Shown here in pieces: positions 42,879-50,615 of a stretch of 50,615 nucleotides of DNA. Both the position numbers and the translations under genes were made by a program. The stretch comes from Bacteroidales bacterium (lineage in GTDB: Bacteria; Bacteroidota; Bacteroidia; Bacteroidales; JAFGUD01). The stretch lies in the NCBI GenBank assembly GCA_016938685.1, contig JAFGUD010000350.1, positions 1 to 50,615 on the forward strand. The letters are read 5' to 3'. Each line of letters opens with the position of its first letter. Positions within the stretch are counted from its first letter, which is position 1. The notes beneath the pieces are model-generated. The model was not told the DNA's origin. It made no database searches and worked only from the letters and a program-made list of their open reading frames with translations.

Positions 42879-43400
42879 ATGAACAATGAACAATGAACAA
42901 AGAATAATTAATAATTAATAATTGATAATTGATAACGAACAATAAAAATTAATATCGAAAAATAAAAAATAGTTAAGTTAGACATCAAAAAAAGTCCCGG
43001 AGGGACGACCAGTTTGTAAGTTTCGACGAAAGTCGGAACTAAAAAATAAATGAATAATGAATAATCGTTAAGTTAGGCTACAAAAAAAGTCCCGGAGGGA
43101 CAACCTGTTGTAAGTTTCGACCTAAGTCGGAACTAAAAAATAAATGAATAATGAATAATCGTTAAGTTATTCTGCAAAAAAAGTCCCGGAGGGACGACCG
43201 GTTTGTAAGTTTCGACGAAAGTCGGAACTAAAAAATAACGAACAATAAAGTGCCTTTAGGTACGTCCTGTTTTTTTCGCTCAACTTAACAACAATGAATA
43301 ATTAATAGTTGATAACTAATAATTGATAGTAGATAGTTGTATGAGATTAAGAAAATAAAAATCATTTTTCATAATAAACTCTCAATTCAATGCACAATAA
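42879..43400. repeat. Non-coding spacer with hairpin array and microsatellites
   Basis: A 522-base gap. 42879-42960 and 43290-43400 are AT microsatellites (AACAATGAACAATGAA, TTAATAATTGATAATTGATA). The middle is the hairpin array listed separately. Near 43250-43289 a diverged fourth unit keeps GTGCC/GGTAC pairing. I see no gene, promoter or tRNA in it. Confidence 0.8.
42972..43239. repeat. Three-copy 95-bp hairpin array
   Basis: Three consecutive units with GTCCCGG at 42994, 43089 and 43183 (periods 95 and 94). Each has hairpin GTCCCGGAGGGAC, then a second stem CGAC/GTCG with loop GAAA, CTAA or GAAA, then ACTAAAAAATAAATGAATAA and GTTAAGTTA. Stems are conserved while loops vary. The array is bounded by GTTAAGTT (42972) and AACTTAAC (about 43282). 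Confidence 0.85.
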
Positions 43401-44087
43401 ATGATAAAAATTCAAAATATACATAAGGCATACGGCGAATTAGAAATTCTAAAAGATATCAATCTTGAATTAGATAAGGGTGAAGTTATTTCTATTGTAG
43501 GAAAAAGCGGAGCCGGTAAAACAACTCTTTTACAGATAATTGGAACTCTTTTGGGTGCAGACCAAGGACGAATTTTGATAAATGACACTGAAGTTACAAA
43601 CCTAAAAGACAAAAAACTCTCAAAATTCCGCAACGAACATATCGGATTTATTTTTCAGTTCCACAATTTATTACCTGAATTCACAGCAATCGAAAACGTT
43701 TGTATACCAGCTTATATTGCAGGAAAATCACCTTCCGAAGCACAAAAAAGAGCCAAAGAATTACTTGAATTTTTAAATTTATGTGGTAGAATTACACATA
43801 AACCAAGTGAACTATCGGGAGGAGAACAACAACGTGTAGCAGTTGCCAGAGCATTAATAAATTCTCCTGACGTAATTTTAGCTGATGAACCTTCAGGAAA
43901 CTTAGATACTGCTCACAAAGTTGAATTACACAATCTATTTTTTAAACTTCGTGATGATTTCAACCAGACTTTTGTTATTGTTACTCACGACGAACAACTA
44001 GCCTCAATGTCTGACAGAACAATTCGTTTACGAGATGGAGTTGTAGTAGAAGATACTCGAAAAGAAAAACAAAAACCTCTCAGTTGA
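43401..44087 (+). CDS. LolD-type ABC transporter ATPase
   Basis: 228 aa. Walker [16 protein letters not shown]-loop [16 protein letters not shown], signature [16 protein letters not shown], Walker [13 protein letters not shown], and H-loop [11 protein letters not shown]. The [11 protein letters not shown] and Q-loop context match the LolD/MacB subgroup, which drives lipoprotein release or similar export from the inner membrane. No permease gene is adjacent, so the partner LolCE-type protein must be elsewhere. Given the many lipoproteins here, LolD is a reasonable but unproven label. Confidence 0.87.
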   Translation: MIKIQNIHKAYGELEILKDINLELDKGEVISIVGKSGAGKTTLLQIIGTLLGADQGRILINDTEVTNLKDKKLSKFRNEHIGFIFQFHNLLPEFTAIENVCIPAYIAGKSPSEAQKRAKELLEFLNLCGRITHKPSELSGGEQQRVAVARALINSPDVILADEPSGNLDTAHKVELHNLFFKLRDDFNQTFVIVTHDEQLASMSDRTIRLRDGVVVEDTRKEKQKPLS

Positions 44088-44096
44088 GAGGTTTTT
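44071..44096. terminator. Terminator hairpin between the LolD-like and GLUG genes
   Basis: AAAAACCTCTCA/TGAGAGGTTTTT palindrome, only ten bases before the GLUG stop codon on the minus strand. It overlaps the last codons of the ABC gene (44071-44087). A near-identical copy lies at 46192-46219. Confidence 0.85.
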
Positions 44097-44106
44097 GTTT
44101 GTTTAA

Positions 44107-46089
44107 TTATTCTTTAATTATTTTCTGAACATAAACTCCGTTTTCGGTAGTAATACTTAAAATATAAATACCGCTTTCAAAATTTGATAAATCAATTTGA
44201 TGTATTGATTTGGTGGTGTGATTATAAGACGATGAATAAATCATTTTTCCAGTTAAATCAATAATTTTAACCCAATTAATTGTTAATTCATCACTGTAAA
44301 TTATAAATTGTCCGTTTGTAGGGTTTGGAAAAATTTGAATTCCTTCTGCTAATAAATCTGCTGTCCCAACATAAGCATTAACCAATACATCAAAACTGCA
44401 TGTTACTATGTTTCCACCGTCGTCAGTAATTGTCCAGATGATAGTTGTAGTTCCTTCGGATAATTGTGCTCCGTCTAATGTAGTTAGATTATTAAAATCA
44501 TTTTCTACGCTTGCAACTCCACAATTATCATCAATTGAAACGGGGTCAAACAAAGTTCCACTTACAGTGTATGAATGTGTATTGTCAGCATTAACTATTT
44601 GGTTTTCAACACATAAAACACTTGGCAACAATGTATCTAAAACGGTAATAAAAGCTGCTTCGGTTGTACAATTTCCACTTGTATCAGAGACTGTTATTTC
44701 TACATTTATTTGACCTAAATTTACACATTCAAATTCACTCTGGCTTAATGTTGTGTCTTGAATTTCACAATTGTCAAACGCACTAATTATCAGGCTATCA
44801 GCAATAATACAAGCATTTCCCAATTCATCAAGATAAACAGTAAAATCTTTAACTACCAAAACCGGACTCTCAACATCAATAAAACCACAACAGCTTTCAG
44901 TATGTTCATCAACCTGCCATGATAAAAAAGGATAACCATCATTAGCTGAAGAATTCATTTTCCAGTTGTCTTCTGTGCCATTTGCAGTTTCTATAACAAA
45001 ATCCCAAGAAGCATCTGTTCCATCAATGTATGTGCAAAGGGTTTGCATTTGGGCAGTTGTTTTGCCTATTCCTCCTGCACTTGTTGCCTGTCCTGAAGTC
45101 TCAGTATTCCAAAAAGAATTATTTAAAGTATTATCATTATTACCAACAAAACCGCCTGTATTTGTTGTTCCTGTTACATGTCCGGTAGAATATGAATTTG
45201 TTATTGAAGAACTTATATAATTCCAACCAACAAAACCTCCAACATATCCAACTCCTGAAACATTTCCGGTGCTATAAGAATTATTAATAGCTGAATTACT
45301 ATAACTAAATCCCACTAAACCGCCAACATTATTAGTTCCACTTACATTACCTGTACTATAACAATTATTTACAAAACCATAATTCCAGCATGAACCGGTA
45401 AGTCCCCCTACTCTGTCGTTACCGGAAACATTACCTGTACTATAAGAATTATTTATTTCAGAATTATTCTCGTTTACACCAACTAAACCTCCACTGTAAT
45501 AAACACCTCCGTTAACTTCAACGTTACTGTAAGATTTGTTTATAATTGAATAATAATATTGATGCCCGACAAGTCCTCCAACATTATAATCGCCTGTTGC
45601 TGTTATTGTTCCGGTGCTAAATGAATTACTAATTTCTGAAAAATCATAACTAGCTCCAACTATTCCGCCCATTCTCTCTAATCCGGTATAATCAATATTT
45701 GTCAAGCCCAAACTATCTACTGTTGCTTCGCTCATAAAACCAAACAAACCAATATATTTTGTCTCTGGTCTATTGATATATAATGCATCAATTGTAAATC
45801 CTTTTCCATTATATGTTCCTCTAAAGTTAAAAAGTAAATTTCCGATAGGAGAAAATCCTGCACCTGAGTCCCATAAAATTGTTGTAGAAGCATCAATATC
45901 GGCTGTTTGAATGAAGTTTTTATCCCATTGATCAGAATTTTGACTAAGCCAAAACAAGTTATCCAAAGACGAAATTTGATAAGGATTAGCAATACTTCCA
46001 TTGCCAATGGGTACTACTGCTATTTGAGATTTTGAGGAGAAATGCATGAAAACCAATGACAAAAAAGCAATTACAAAGATTCTTTTCAT
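44107..46089 (-). CDS. GLUG/HYR repeat surface protein with T9SS sorting domain
   Basis: 660 aa, signal peptide (1-22). Residues about 130-340 hold at least seven GLUG-type repeats (VGGLVGFSYSNSAINNSYST, GNVSGTNNVGGLVG) forming a beta-helix or stalk. A linker with FWNTETSGQAT and TSAGGIGKTTAQMQTL (commonly seen after GLUG repeats) follows. Then come one or two HYR-like Ig modules (about 405-580: VKDFTVYLDELGNACIIADS, TLDGAQLSEGTTTIIWTITD). The type A CTD (about 585-660) contains IFPNPTNGQFII, GIYILSI and VQKIIKE. It is expected to leave the cell by the T9SS and act as an adhesin. The gene lies between two copies of the same terminator hairpin. Confidence 0.88.
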   Translation of the reverse strand: MKRIFVIAFLSLVFMHFSSKSQIAVVPIGNGSIANPYQISSLDNLFWLSQNSDQWDKNFIQTADIDASTTILWDSGAGFSPIGNLLFNFRGTYNGKGFTIDALYINRPETKYIGLFGFMSEATVDSLGLTNIDYTGLERMGGIVGASYDFSEISNSFSTGTITATGDYNVGGLVGHQYYYSIINKSYSNVEVNGGVYYSGGLVGVNENNSEINNSYSTGNVSGNDRVGGLTGSCWNYGFVNNCYSTGNVSGTNNVGGLVGFSYSNSAINNSYSTGNVSGVGYVGGFVGWNYISSSITNSYSTGHVTGTTNTGGFVGNNDNTLNNSFWNTETSGQATSAGGIGKTTAQMQTLCTYIDGTDASWDFVIETANGTEDNWKMNSSANDGYPFLSWQVDEHTESCCGFIDVESPVLVVKDFTVYLDELGNACIIADSLIISAFDNCEIQDTTLSQSEFECVNLGQINVEITVSDTSGNCTTEAAFITVLDTLLPSVLCVENQIVNADNTHSYTVSGTLFDPVSIDDNCGVASVENDFNNLTTLDGAQLSEGTTTIIWTITDDGGNIVTCSFDVLVNAYVGTADLLAEGIQIFPNPTNGQFIIYSDELTINWVKIIDLTGKMIYSSSYNHTTKSIHQIDLSNFESGIYILSITTENGVYVQKIIKE

Positions 46090-46191
46090 AATTAATGTTT
46101 TTTATAAAAAGTAAATTTACAATTATTTTTCTTTTTATATCGATTAATTCCATGAAAAGATAATCCCCGAAAAAAAATCAAAAGACAAACA

Positions 46192-46219
46192 AAAAAACCT
46201 CTCAGTTGAGAGGTTTTTT
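46192..46219. terminator. Second copy of the AACCTCTCAGTTGAGAGGTT hairpin
   Basis: The same 20-base palindromic core as at 44071-44096, with extra A and T on the flanks. It lies between the Omp85-like and GLUG genes on the minus strand and can terminate the Omp85-like transcript, although about 150 bases of repeats lie between that stop codon and the hairpin. Confidence 0.8.
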
Positions 46220-46271
46220 GTTCAATTTATTTTTAAAATGTTATTCGATACCACGAACACACATAGAAAGT

Positions 46272-46372
46272 AATAACTGGTCAACTCTACAACTGGTCAA
46301 CTCAATAACTCGATAAATCGATAAATCGATAACTGATTAACTCGACAACTGGTTAACTGGTCAACTGATTAA
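46272..46372. repeat. Degenerate AACTGGTCAACT/CGATAAAT microsatellite
   Basis: A 100-base stretch of repeats such as AACTGGTCAACTC, CGATAAATCGATAAAT and AACTGGTTAACTGG, ending over the last codons of the Omp85-like gene. Short relatives occur at 33483-33522 and 34633-34672. Confidence 0.75.
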
Positions 46373-47706
46373 AACAACCAACCAAGTCCAATATACATTC
46401 CTGAACTTCCGTCTTGTGGGTCGTTTGCCAATCCGTAATCTACTGCTACAATGAAATTTTCATTTAAACCGAAACGAATTCCGCCACCATATCCAAGATG
46501 AATTTTGTACAAATCTTTATCATCTTGATTAAAATAATTATTTACTAAATTAACTGGAACACCAGATAAATCAACATCATAAGGTTTTATAACCATTGTA
46601 GCATCAGCAAATCCACTTAGTGCTATATAAAAATCCTGTTTAAATATTTTTGTGTCAATCACTCTCCATCTAAGTTCAACATTACCAAACACATAAGAAT
46701 CAGCAACAACTTTGTCTCTCAAAATACCACGAACAGTTTTTGAGCCTCCAATTGCATCTCTAACTTCCTTTGTATTAAAATAATATGGTCTAAGATAAAA
46801 AGGAACTTCGCCGGCTAATGTTCCCTGATAAACAAGTCTAGTTGCAACAGTCAATCTTTTTGGGAAAATAGTAAAATACTGACGATGTGTAAGTGAAAGT
46901 TGCAAGAAAGGACTAGATCCGCCTATTCCGGGACTTCCAAACAAAATAGCTTCTGTCCAAATTCCTTTGCTCGACCAAGCTTCGTTATCACGAGTGTCAA
47001 AAACAAGTCCACCTTTAAAAACAGTTGAAAAACCGCCATTTGCTTCTCTTGGGTCAATTATACCCCAATCAATGTAATTTTCATATAATCCGGGCAAAGT
47101 GTCCTGATTTGGCAACATATCTGCAGGGTCTTTCCCTTTGTTTAATTTATCTACATCGACCGAACCAATTACCATATTGGAAATATTTACTCCAACATAA
47201 CCACGAATTTTATCTTCTTTTATTGGAATCTGAAGGTCAAAAATCCCTTTCAATTCGCGTCTGTCAAGTCGGTAATACATTCTTGATAAATAATCAGCAC
47301 TTAAAACATCTTCATACGAATGATTGTATATTGATTGATAACCATTATATCCATAAAAATCCAAAGATTGTTCTATCAAATAAGCCAAGTCGGTAAAAAA
47401 ACGAAGATTTGTTCCCAAAAAAGCTCTATCATCATACTGAATACGGTTAATTCCGCTCCCTTTGGTTGTTCTTGACCATTCGGCATAAATTGAACGAACA
47501 TAATCCGGATATGATGATCCATCTCCCCAATCATAAACGTAACCCAATGCTCCATATCTAAAACCTACATCAGAATCATAAGCAACTGCGGGAAGTGCAC
47601 CACCAAATTTCCATCCGGTAGGAGAATCGCTTTTTGTTGTATCGCTTTGAGCAAAAGCAGAAATACTTAACAAAACCGAAATGAAAAGTAATAATTGTTT
47701 TTTCAT
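46369..47706 (-). CDS. Omp85-superfamily (BamA/TamA-like) barrel without POTRA domains
   Basis: 445 aa, signal peptide 1-19. There are no POTRA repeats: the mature part begins directly with strand-like segments (GWKFGGALPAVAYDSDVGFR). The Omp85 lid-loop motif is GGSKTVRGILRDKVVADSYV, and the end is GMYIGLGWLF. A further hallmark is KGGLVFDTRDNEAW. It probably forms a 16-stranded barrel. Short Bacteroidota members of this kind are annotated as BamA/TamA-family outer-membrane proteins, some as surface-antigen-like. Without POTRA it is unlikely to be a core BAM component. Confidence 0.83.
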   Translation of the reverse strand: MKKQLLLFISVLLSISAFAQSDTTKSDSPTGWKFGGALPAVAYDSDVGFRYGALGYVYDWGDGSSYPDYVRSIYAEWSRTTKGSGINRIQYDDRAFLGTNLRFFTDLAYLIEQSLDFYGYNGYQSIYNHSYEDVLSADYLSRMYYRLDRRELKGIFDLQIPIKEDKIRGYVGVNISNMVIGSVDVDKLNKGKDPADMLPNQDTLPGLYENYIDWGIIDPREANGGFSTVFKGGLVFDTRDNEAWSSKGIWTEAILFGSPGIGGSSPFLQLSLTHRQYFTIFPKRLTVATRLVYQGTLAGEVPFYLRPYYFNTKEVRDAIGGSKTVRGILRDKVVADSYVFGNVELRWRVIDTKIFKQDFYIALSGFADATMVIKPYDVDLSGVPVNLVNNYFNQDDKDLYKIHLGYGGGIRFGLNENFIVAVDYGLANDPQDGSSGMYIGLGWLF

Positions 47707-47869
47707 AAGTTATTGTTTATTAATTATTTAAAAATAGTTTCAAAAAAAATGTAACTTTTGAAATAGTAAAACGTCTGAACTTACATCAATGCTAAAGTAA
47801 ATCAAAATTTGCAAACTCACAAATCGACAATATTATATTTTTTCAAACACTAAGCTAACACCTACTAAA

Positions 47870-50461
47870 ATGAAACAAATAATTCTAATCTTAATATTGG
47901 CATTTCCCCTCTTAGCTTTTTCATTCAAATATGATCAAAAAAGTTATTCGACAGGATTTACAACCGAAACTCCGGTTATTGACGGCAATTTAGATGACGC
48001 CTGTTGGACAAATGTGAGCTGGGGAACAAATTTCACACAATTTGAACCTAACTCTGGTGAAAAACCAGGGCAACAAACCGCCTTTAAAATAATTTACGAC
48101 AATAACTACATCTACGTTGCAATTAGATGTTATGATAGCTCTCCCGATCTTATTGACGAAAGATTATGCAGAAGAGATGGATTTGACGGCGACATGGTCG
48201 GAATATTATTTGACAGTTACTACGATAAACGAACAGCTTTTATGTTTTCGGTAAATGCAGGAGGAGTTAAAAATGACCTTGTTTTTTCCAATGATGGAAA
48301 TAACGAAGATCAAACTTGGGACCCAATTTGGTTTGTAGAAACAAATATTGACAATGAAGGTTGGACTGCTGAAATGAAAATTCCTCTTAGCCAACTCAGA
48401 TTTAATCCTAATTCAGACGTTTGGGGTTTAAATCTTATCAGAGAAATATACAGAACAAAAGAAACTTCAACTTGGCAACCCGTTGATTCAGATGCTTCTG
48501 GTTTTATTAGTCAATTTGGCGAATTATCAGGAATTAAGGATTTAGAAACCAAACGTCAAATTGAAATTGCACCGTATTTAATGAGTGGATATTCTTTGTA
48601 TGAAGCAGAAGAAGGAAACCCTTTTGCCGACGGAAAAGATTTTACATACAACGCCGGATTAGACGGAAAAATCGGAATCACTAACGATTTTACTCTTGAT
48701 TTTACAATAAATCCTGATTTTGGACAAGTTGAAGCCGATCCTTCAAACGTAAATCTTAGTGCTTTTGAAACATATTTTTCAGAAAAAAGACCATTTTTTA
48801 TCGAAAATAAAAACATCACAAGCTTTAATCTTAGTTTTAGAGCCGAGGATTTATTCTATTCCAGGAGAATAGGACGAAGCCCGCAGTACTATCCGGAAAT
48901 AGCTGATGATGAATTTCTTAAAATGCCCGAAAACACAAAAATTTTAGGTGCTTTAAAATTCAGCGGAAAATCGCAGGACGGTTGGTCTGTTGGTATTATT
49001 GAGACTGTTGCGAACCAAGAATTTGCTAAAATTGCAAACTCTGATGGAGATGTCAGAAAAGAAAGTGTAGAACCTTTGACTAATTATTTTATTGCTCGAT
49101 TACAAAAAGATTTGAATAAAGGCGAAACCATGATTGGCGGAATTGTTACGTCAACTTATCGCGACATCAACAACGAAAATCTATTGTACATGAATAAAAC
49201 CGCAACAGCCACAGGAATTGATGTCTTGCAATATTTTTACGATAAAAAATACTACATTTCAGCAAAAGCAGTTGCCAGCCACATAACAGGAACTCCTGAT
49301 GCAATGACTTTTCAACAAACTTCGCCACAAAGATATTTTCAACGTCCAAATGCTGATTATGTCGAAGTTGATTCAAACTTAACATCTATGACCGGAACTT
49401 TTGGTTATCTTGAAATTGGAAAAAGCTCAATGAAAGGATTAAGATACCAACTTTCATGGACTTATCGTTCCCCTTCATTTGAATTAAATGATGTTGGTTT
49501 CCTTAGAAATGCCGACAACCACATGGAAATCTTTTGGATTGGATATAATATAGCAGAAACAAAAGGTATTTTTAGACAACTAAACTTAAATTTTTCACAA
49601 TGGGCAGGTTGGAATAGTGGTTTTAACTACCAATTTTTGGGTTTTAACACTAATTTTTCTACTCAATTCAAAAATCTTTGGTTTTTATGGGGAAGCTATG
49701 AATATAATTTCAATTCTGTTGATGACATTTTACTAAGAGGAGGTTCTTCTTTCAAAACTCCAAGCATTACTTCTTTTAATCTTGGAATGAATACTAATTA
49801 CACAAAAAAACTTACTTTTTCGGGATATGGAACATACATGATTTCAAAATATAATTACTACGATTGGTCAAGAATTGGAATAACAGTTGGTTATAGACCA
49901 ATAGACAGATTATCTATGAGCATTAACGCAAATTATAGTAAAACTGTTCAAAAATTGCAATTTATTGATCATGTAGAAATGGAAGAAGATTATTACATTC
50001 TTTCGTCAATAGAACAAAATACTGTTAATTTTACATTCAGATTTGACTTTAATATTACTCCTGATTTAACAATTCAATATTATGGAGCTCCATTTGTAAG
50101 TGCAGGAAATTACTACGATTTTAAAAATGTTTTAGACCCGATGGCAGAGGAATTTGATCAACGATATACCCTTTACAATTCAACTCAGTTAAACTCGTCC
50201 GATTACACTTTTGATTTTGATGAAAACAGTGAAATAGATTACGAATTAGGGAATCCTGATTTTAACTTTCAACAATTTCGTTCAAATTTGGTTTTCCGAT
50301 GGGAATATAAACCCGGCTCTGTTTTGTTTCTGGTTTGGGCGCATGAACAAACTGACGTTATCGAAACAGGAGAATTTAATTTCGTAAACGATTTTAGTAA
50401 TCTTTTCAAAGTAACTCCGGCAGACAGATTTATTATTAAATTTCAATATAGATTTACATAA
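47870..50461 (+). CDS. CBM9-like/DUF5916 outer-membrane protein
   Basis: 863 aa. Signal peptide 1-18, then a CBM9-like domain (about 28-205): ETPVIDGNLDDACWTNVSWG, KIIYDNNYIYVAIRCYDSSP, EGWTAEMKIPLSQLRFNPNS. From about 225 onward is a DUF5916 region that reads as a large beta barrel (DFTINPDFGQVEADPSNVNL, SEKRPFFIEN) and ends in FIIKFQYRFT, a BAM signal. Family proteins are common in marine Bacteroidota. The CBM9 part suggests glycan or peptidoglycan binding, but the role is unproven. It ends at a terminator. Confidence 0.88.
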   Translation: MKQIILILILAFPLLAFSFKYDQKSYSTGFTTETPVIDGNLDDACWTNVSWGTNFTQFEPNSGEKPGQQTAFKIIYDNNYIYVAIRCYDSSPDLIDERLCRRDGFDGDMVGILFDSYYDKRTAFMFSVNAGGVKNDLVFSNDGNNEDQTWDPIWFVETNIDNEGWTAEMKIPLSQLRFNPNSDVWGLNLIREIYRTKETSTWQPVDSDASGFISQFGELSGIKDLETKRQIEIAPYLMSGYSLYEAEEGNPFADGKDFTYNAGLDGKIGITNDFTLDFTINPDFGQVEADPSNVNLSAFETYFSEKRPFFIENKNITSFNLSFRAEDLFYSRRIGRSPQYYPEIADDEFLKMPENTKILGALKFSGKSQDGWSVGIIETVANQEFAKIANSDGDVRKESVEPLTNYFIARLQKDLNKGETMIGGIVTSTYRDINNENLLYMNKTATATGIDVLQYFYDKKYYISAKAVASHITGTPDAMTFQQTSPQRYFQRPNADYVEVDSNLTSMTGTFGYLEIGKSSMKGLRYQLSWTYRSPSFELNDVGFLRNADNHMEIFWIGYNIAETKGIFRQLNLNFSQWAGWNSGFNYQFLGFNTNFSTQFKNLWFLWGSYEYNFNSVDDILLRGGSSFKTPSITSFNLGMNTNYTKKLTFSGYGTYMISKYNYYDWSRIGITVGYRPIDRLSMSINANYSKTVQKLQFIDHVEMEEDYYILSSIEQNTVNFTFRFDFNITPDLTIQYYGAPFVSAGNYYDFKNVLDPMAEEFDQRYTLYNSTQLNSSDYTFDFDENSEIDYELGNPDFNFQQFRSNLVFRWEYKPGSVLFLVWAHEQTDVIETGEFNFVNDFSNLFKVTPADRFIIKFQYRFT

Positions 50462-50490
50462 AAGAAAAATAGGTGAGGTTAATGTGTTTG

Positions 50491-50524
50491 GAGGCTGTCT
50501 GAAATTCAGGCAGCCTCTTTTTTA
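50491..50524 (+). terminator. Rho-independent terminator after the CBM9/DUF5916 gene
   Basis: Near-perfect 27-base palindrome GAGGCTG...CAGCCTC (50491-50517) followed by a T run. Confidence 0.88.
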
Positions 50525-50552
50525 TTATGTATACCGAAATGCTTTAAAAAAT

Positions 50553-50576
50553 CCGATTTCATTTTCTTAAAATCGG
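50553..50576. repeat. Small hairpin preceding the dispersed repeat
   Basis: CCGATTT (50553-50559) and AAATCGG (50570-50576) around a ten-base loop. It abuts the copy at 50581 and may be part of the same element. Confidence 0.5.
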
Positions 50577-50580
50577 TTTT

Positions 50581-50615
50581 ATACCGATTGCACATTGAAA
50601 TTAGTCCAAACTTCG
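50581..50615. repeat. Second copy of the dispersed palindromic repeat, cut by the window end
   Basis: Thirty-four of 35 bases match 14986-15020, beginning ATACCGATTGCACATTG. The right arm must lie beyond the window. Confidence 0.85.

Noticed and set aside
42972..43239. Possible CRISPR array (three direct repeats)
   Set aside because: The whole 95-base unit is repeated, not just a short direct repeat, so there are no unique spacers, and no cas genes are present.
43401..44087. MacB-type drug-efflux ATPase
   Set aside because: No fused or adjacent permease is present. The ATPase alone cannot be assigned beyond LolD/MacB-like.

Overview
The window is about 50.6 kb of AT-rich chromosomal DNA from a member of the Bacteroidota, most likely a Bacteroidales or Marinilabiliales-type bacterium. 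The evidence is a PorQ homologue of the type IX secretion system (T9SS), two secreted proteins ending in the T9SS C-terminal sorting domain, many Bacteroidota-type lipoproteins and outer-membrane barrels, promoter motifs of the Bacteroidota form TAnnTTTG, few Shine-Dalgarno sequences, and the radical SAM/lipoprotein gene pair typical of the phylum. I see no rRNA, tRNA, phage, transposase gene or true CRISPR array.

Layout. 1-7.8 kb, minus strand: SAM methyltransferase, VWA lipoprotein, the lipoprotein/radical SAM-SPASM pair, a C10 (streptopain-like) T9SS-exported protease, a membrane-anchored metallophosphoesterase and a small lipoprotein. 7.8-13.4 kb, minus: a 715-aa TPR protein and a 1073-aa UvrD/RecB-type helicase-nuclease. 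13.5-24 kb: universal stress protein, ndk (minus), then a plus-strand run of nrnA, FKBP lipoprotein, L,D-transpeptidase, a Tyr/Asn/Ser-rich lipoprotein, a FadL-like barrel and a secreted TPR-CHAT protein. 23.4-30.2 kb: a lipoprotein and a secreted protein (minus), a UbiA-type prenyltransferase, a larger paralogue of that secreted protein, a GT2 glycosyltransferase overlapping an ECF sigma factor, then porQ. 30.2-36.8 kb: a long MORN-repeat protein, then minus-strand class II aldolase, mtnA, a gene broken by an in-frame stop, a CAP-domain lipoprotein and a DUF819 membrane protein. 37-44 kb, plus: small barrel, three SurA-like chaperones, Na+/Ca2+ exchanger and LolD-type ATPase. 44-50.5 kb: GLUG/HYR T9SS cargo, Omp85-like barrel and a CBM9/DUF5916 protein.

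Common themes. Most genes act at or beyond the inner membrane: outer-membrane protein folding (three SurA-like proteins, FKBP), lipoprotein handling (LolD-like), T9SS export (PorQ, two cargos, perhaps the adjacent sigma factor) and envelope proteins. Small-molecule metabolism is sparse: MtnA plus aldolase, NrnA, Ndk and the UbiA family.

The intergenic DNA is unusually structured. It holds a dispersed palindromic repeat with copies at 15.0 kb and at the window end, a nested palindrome at 10.1 kb, a three-copy 95-bp hairpin array at 43.0-43.3 kb, degenerate microsatellites in several gaps, a tandem array in a probable 5' leader at 30.4-30.55 kb, and a terminator hairpin present on both sides of the GLUG gene. 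The observations most worth following are the radical SAM/lipoprotein pair, these repeat families, the exported CHAT protein and the in-frame stop codon at 34.85 kb.
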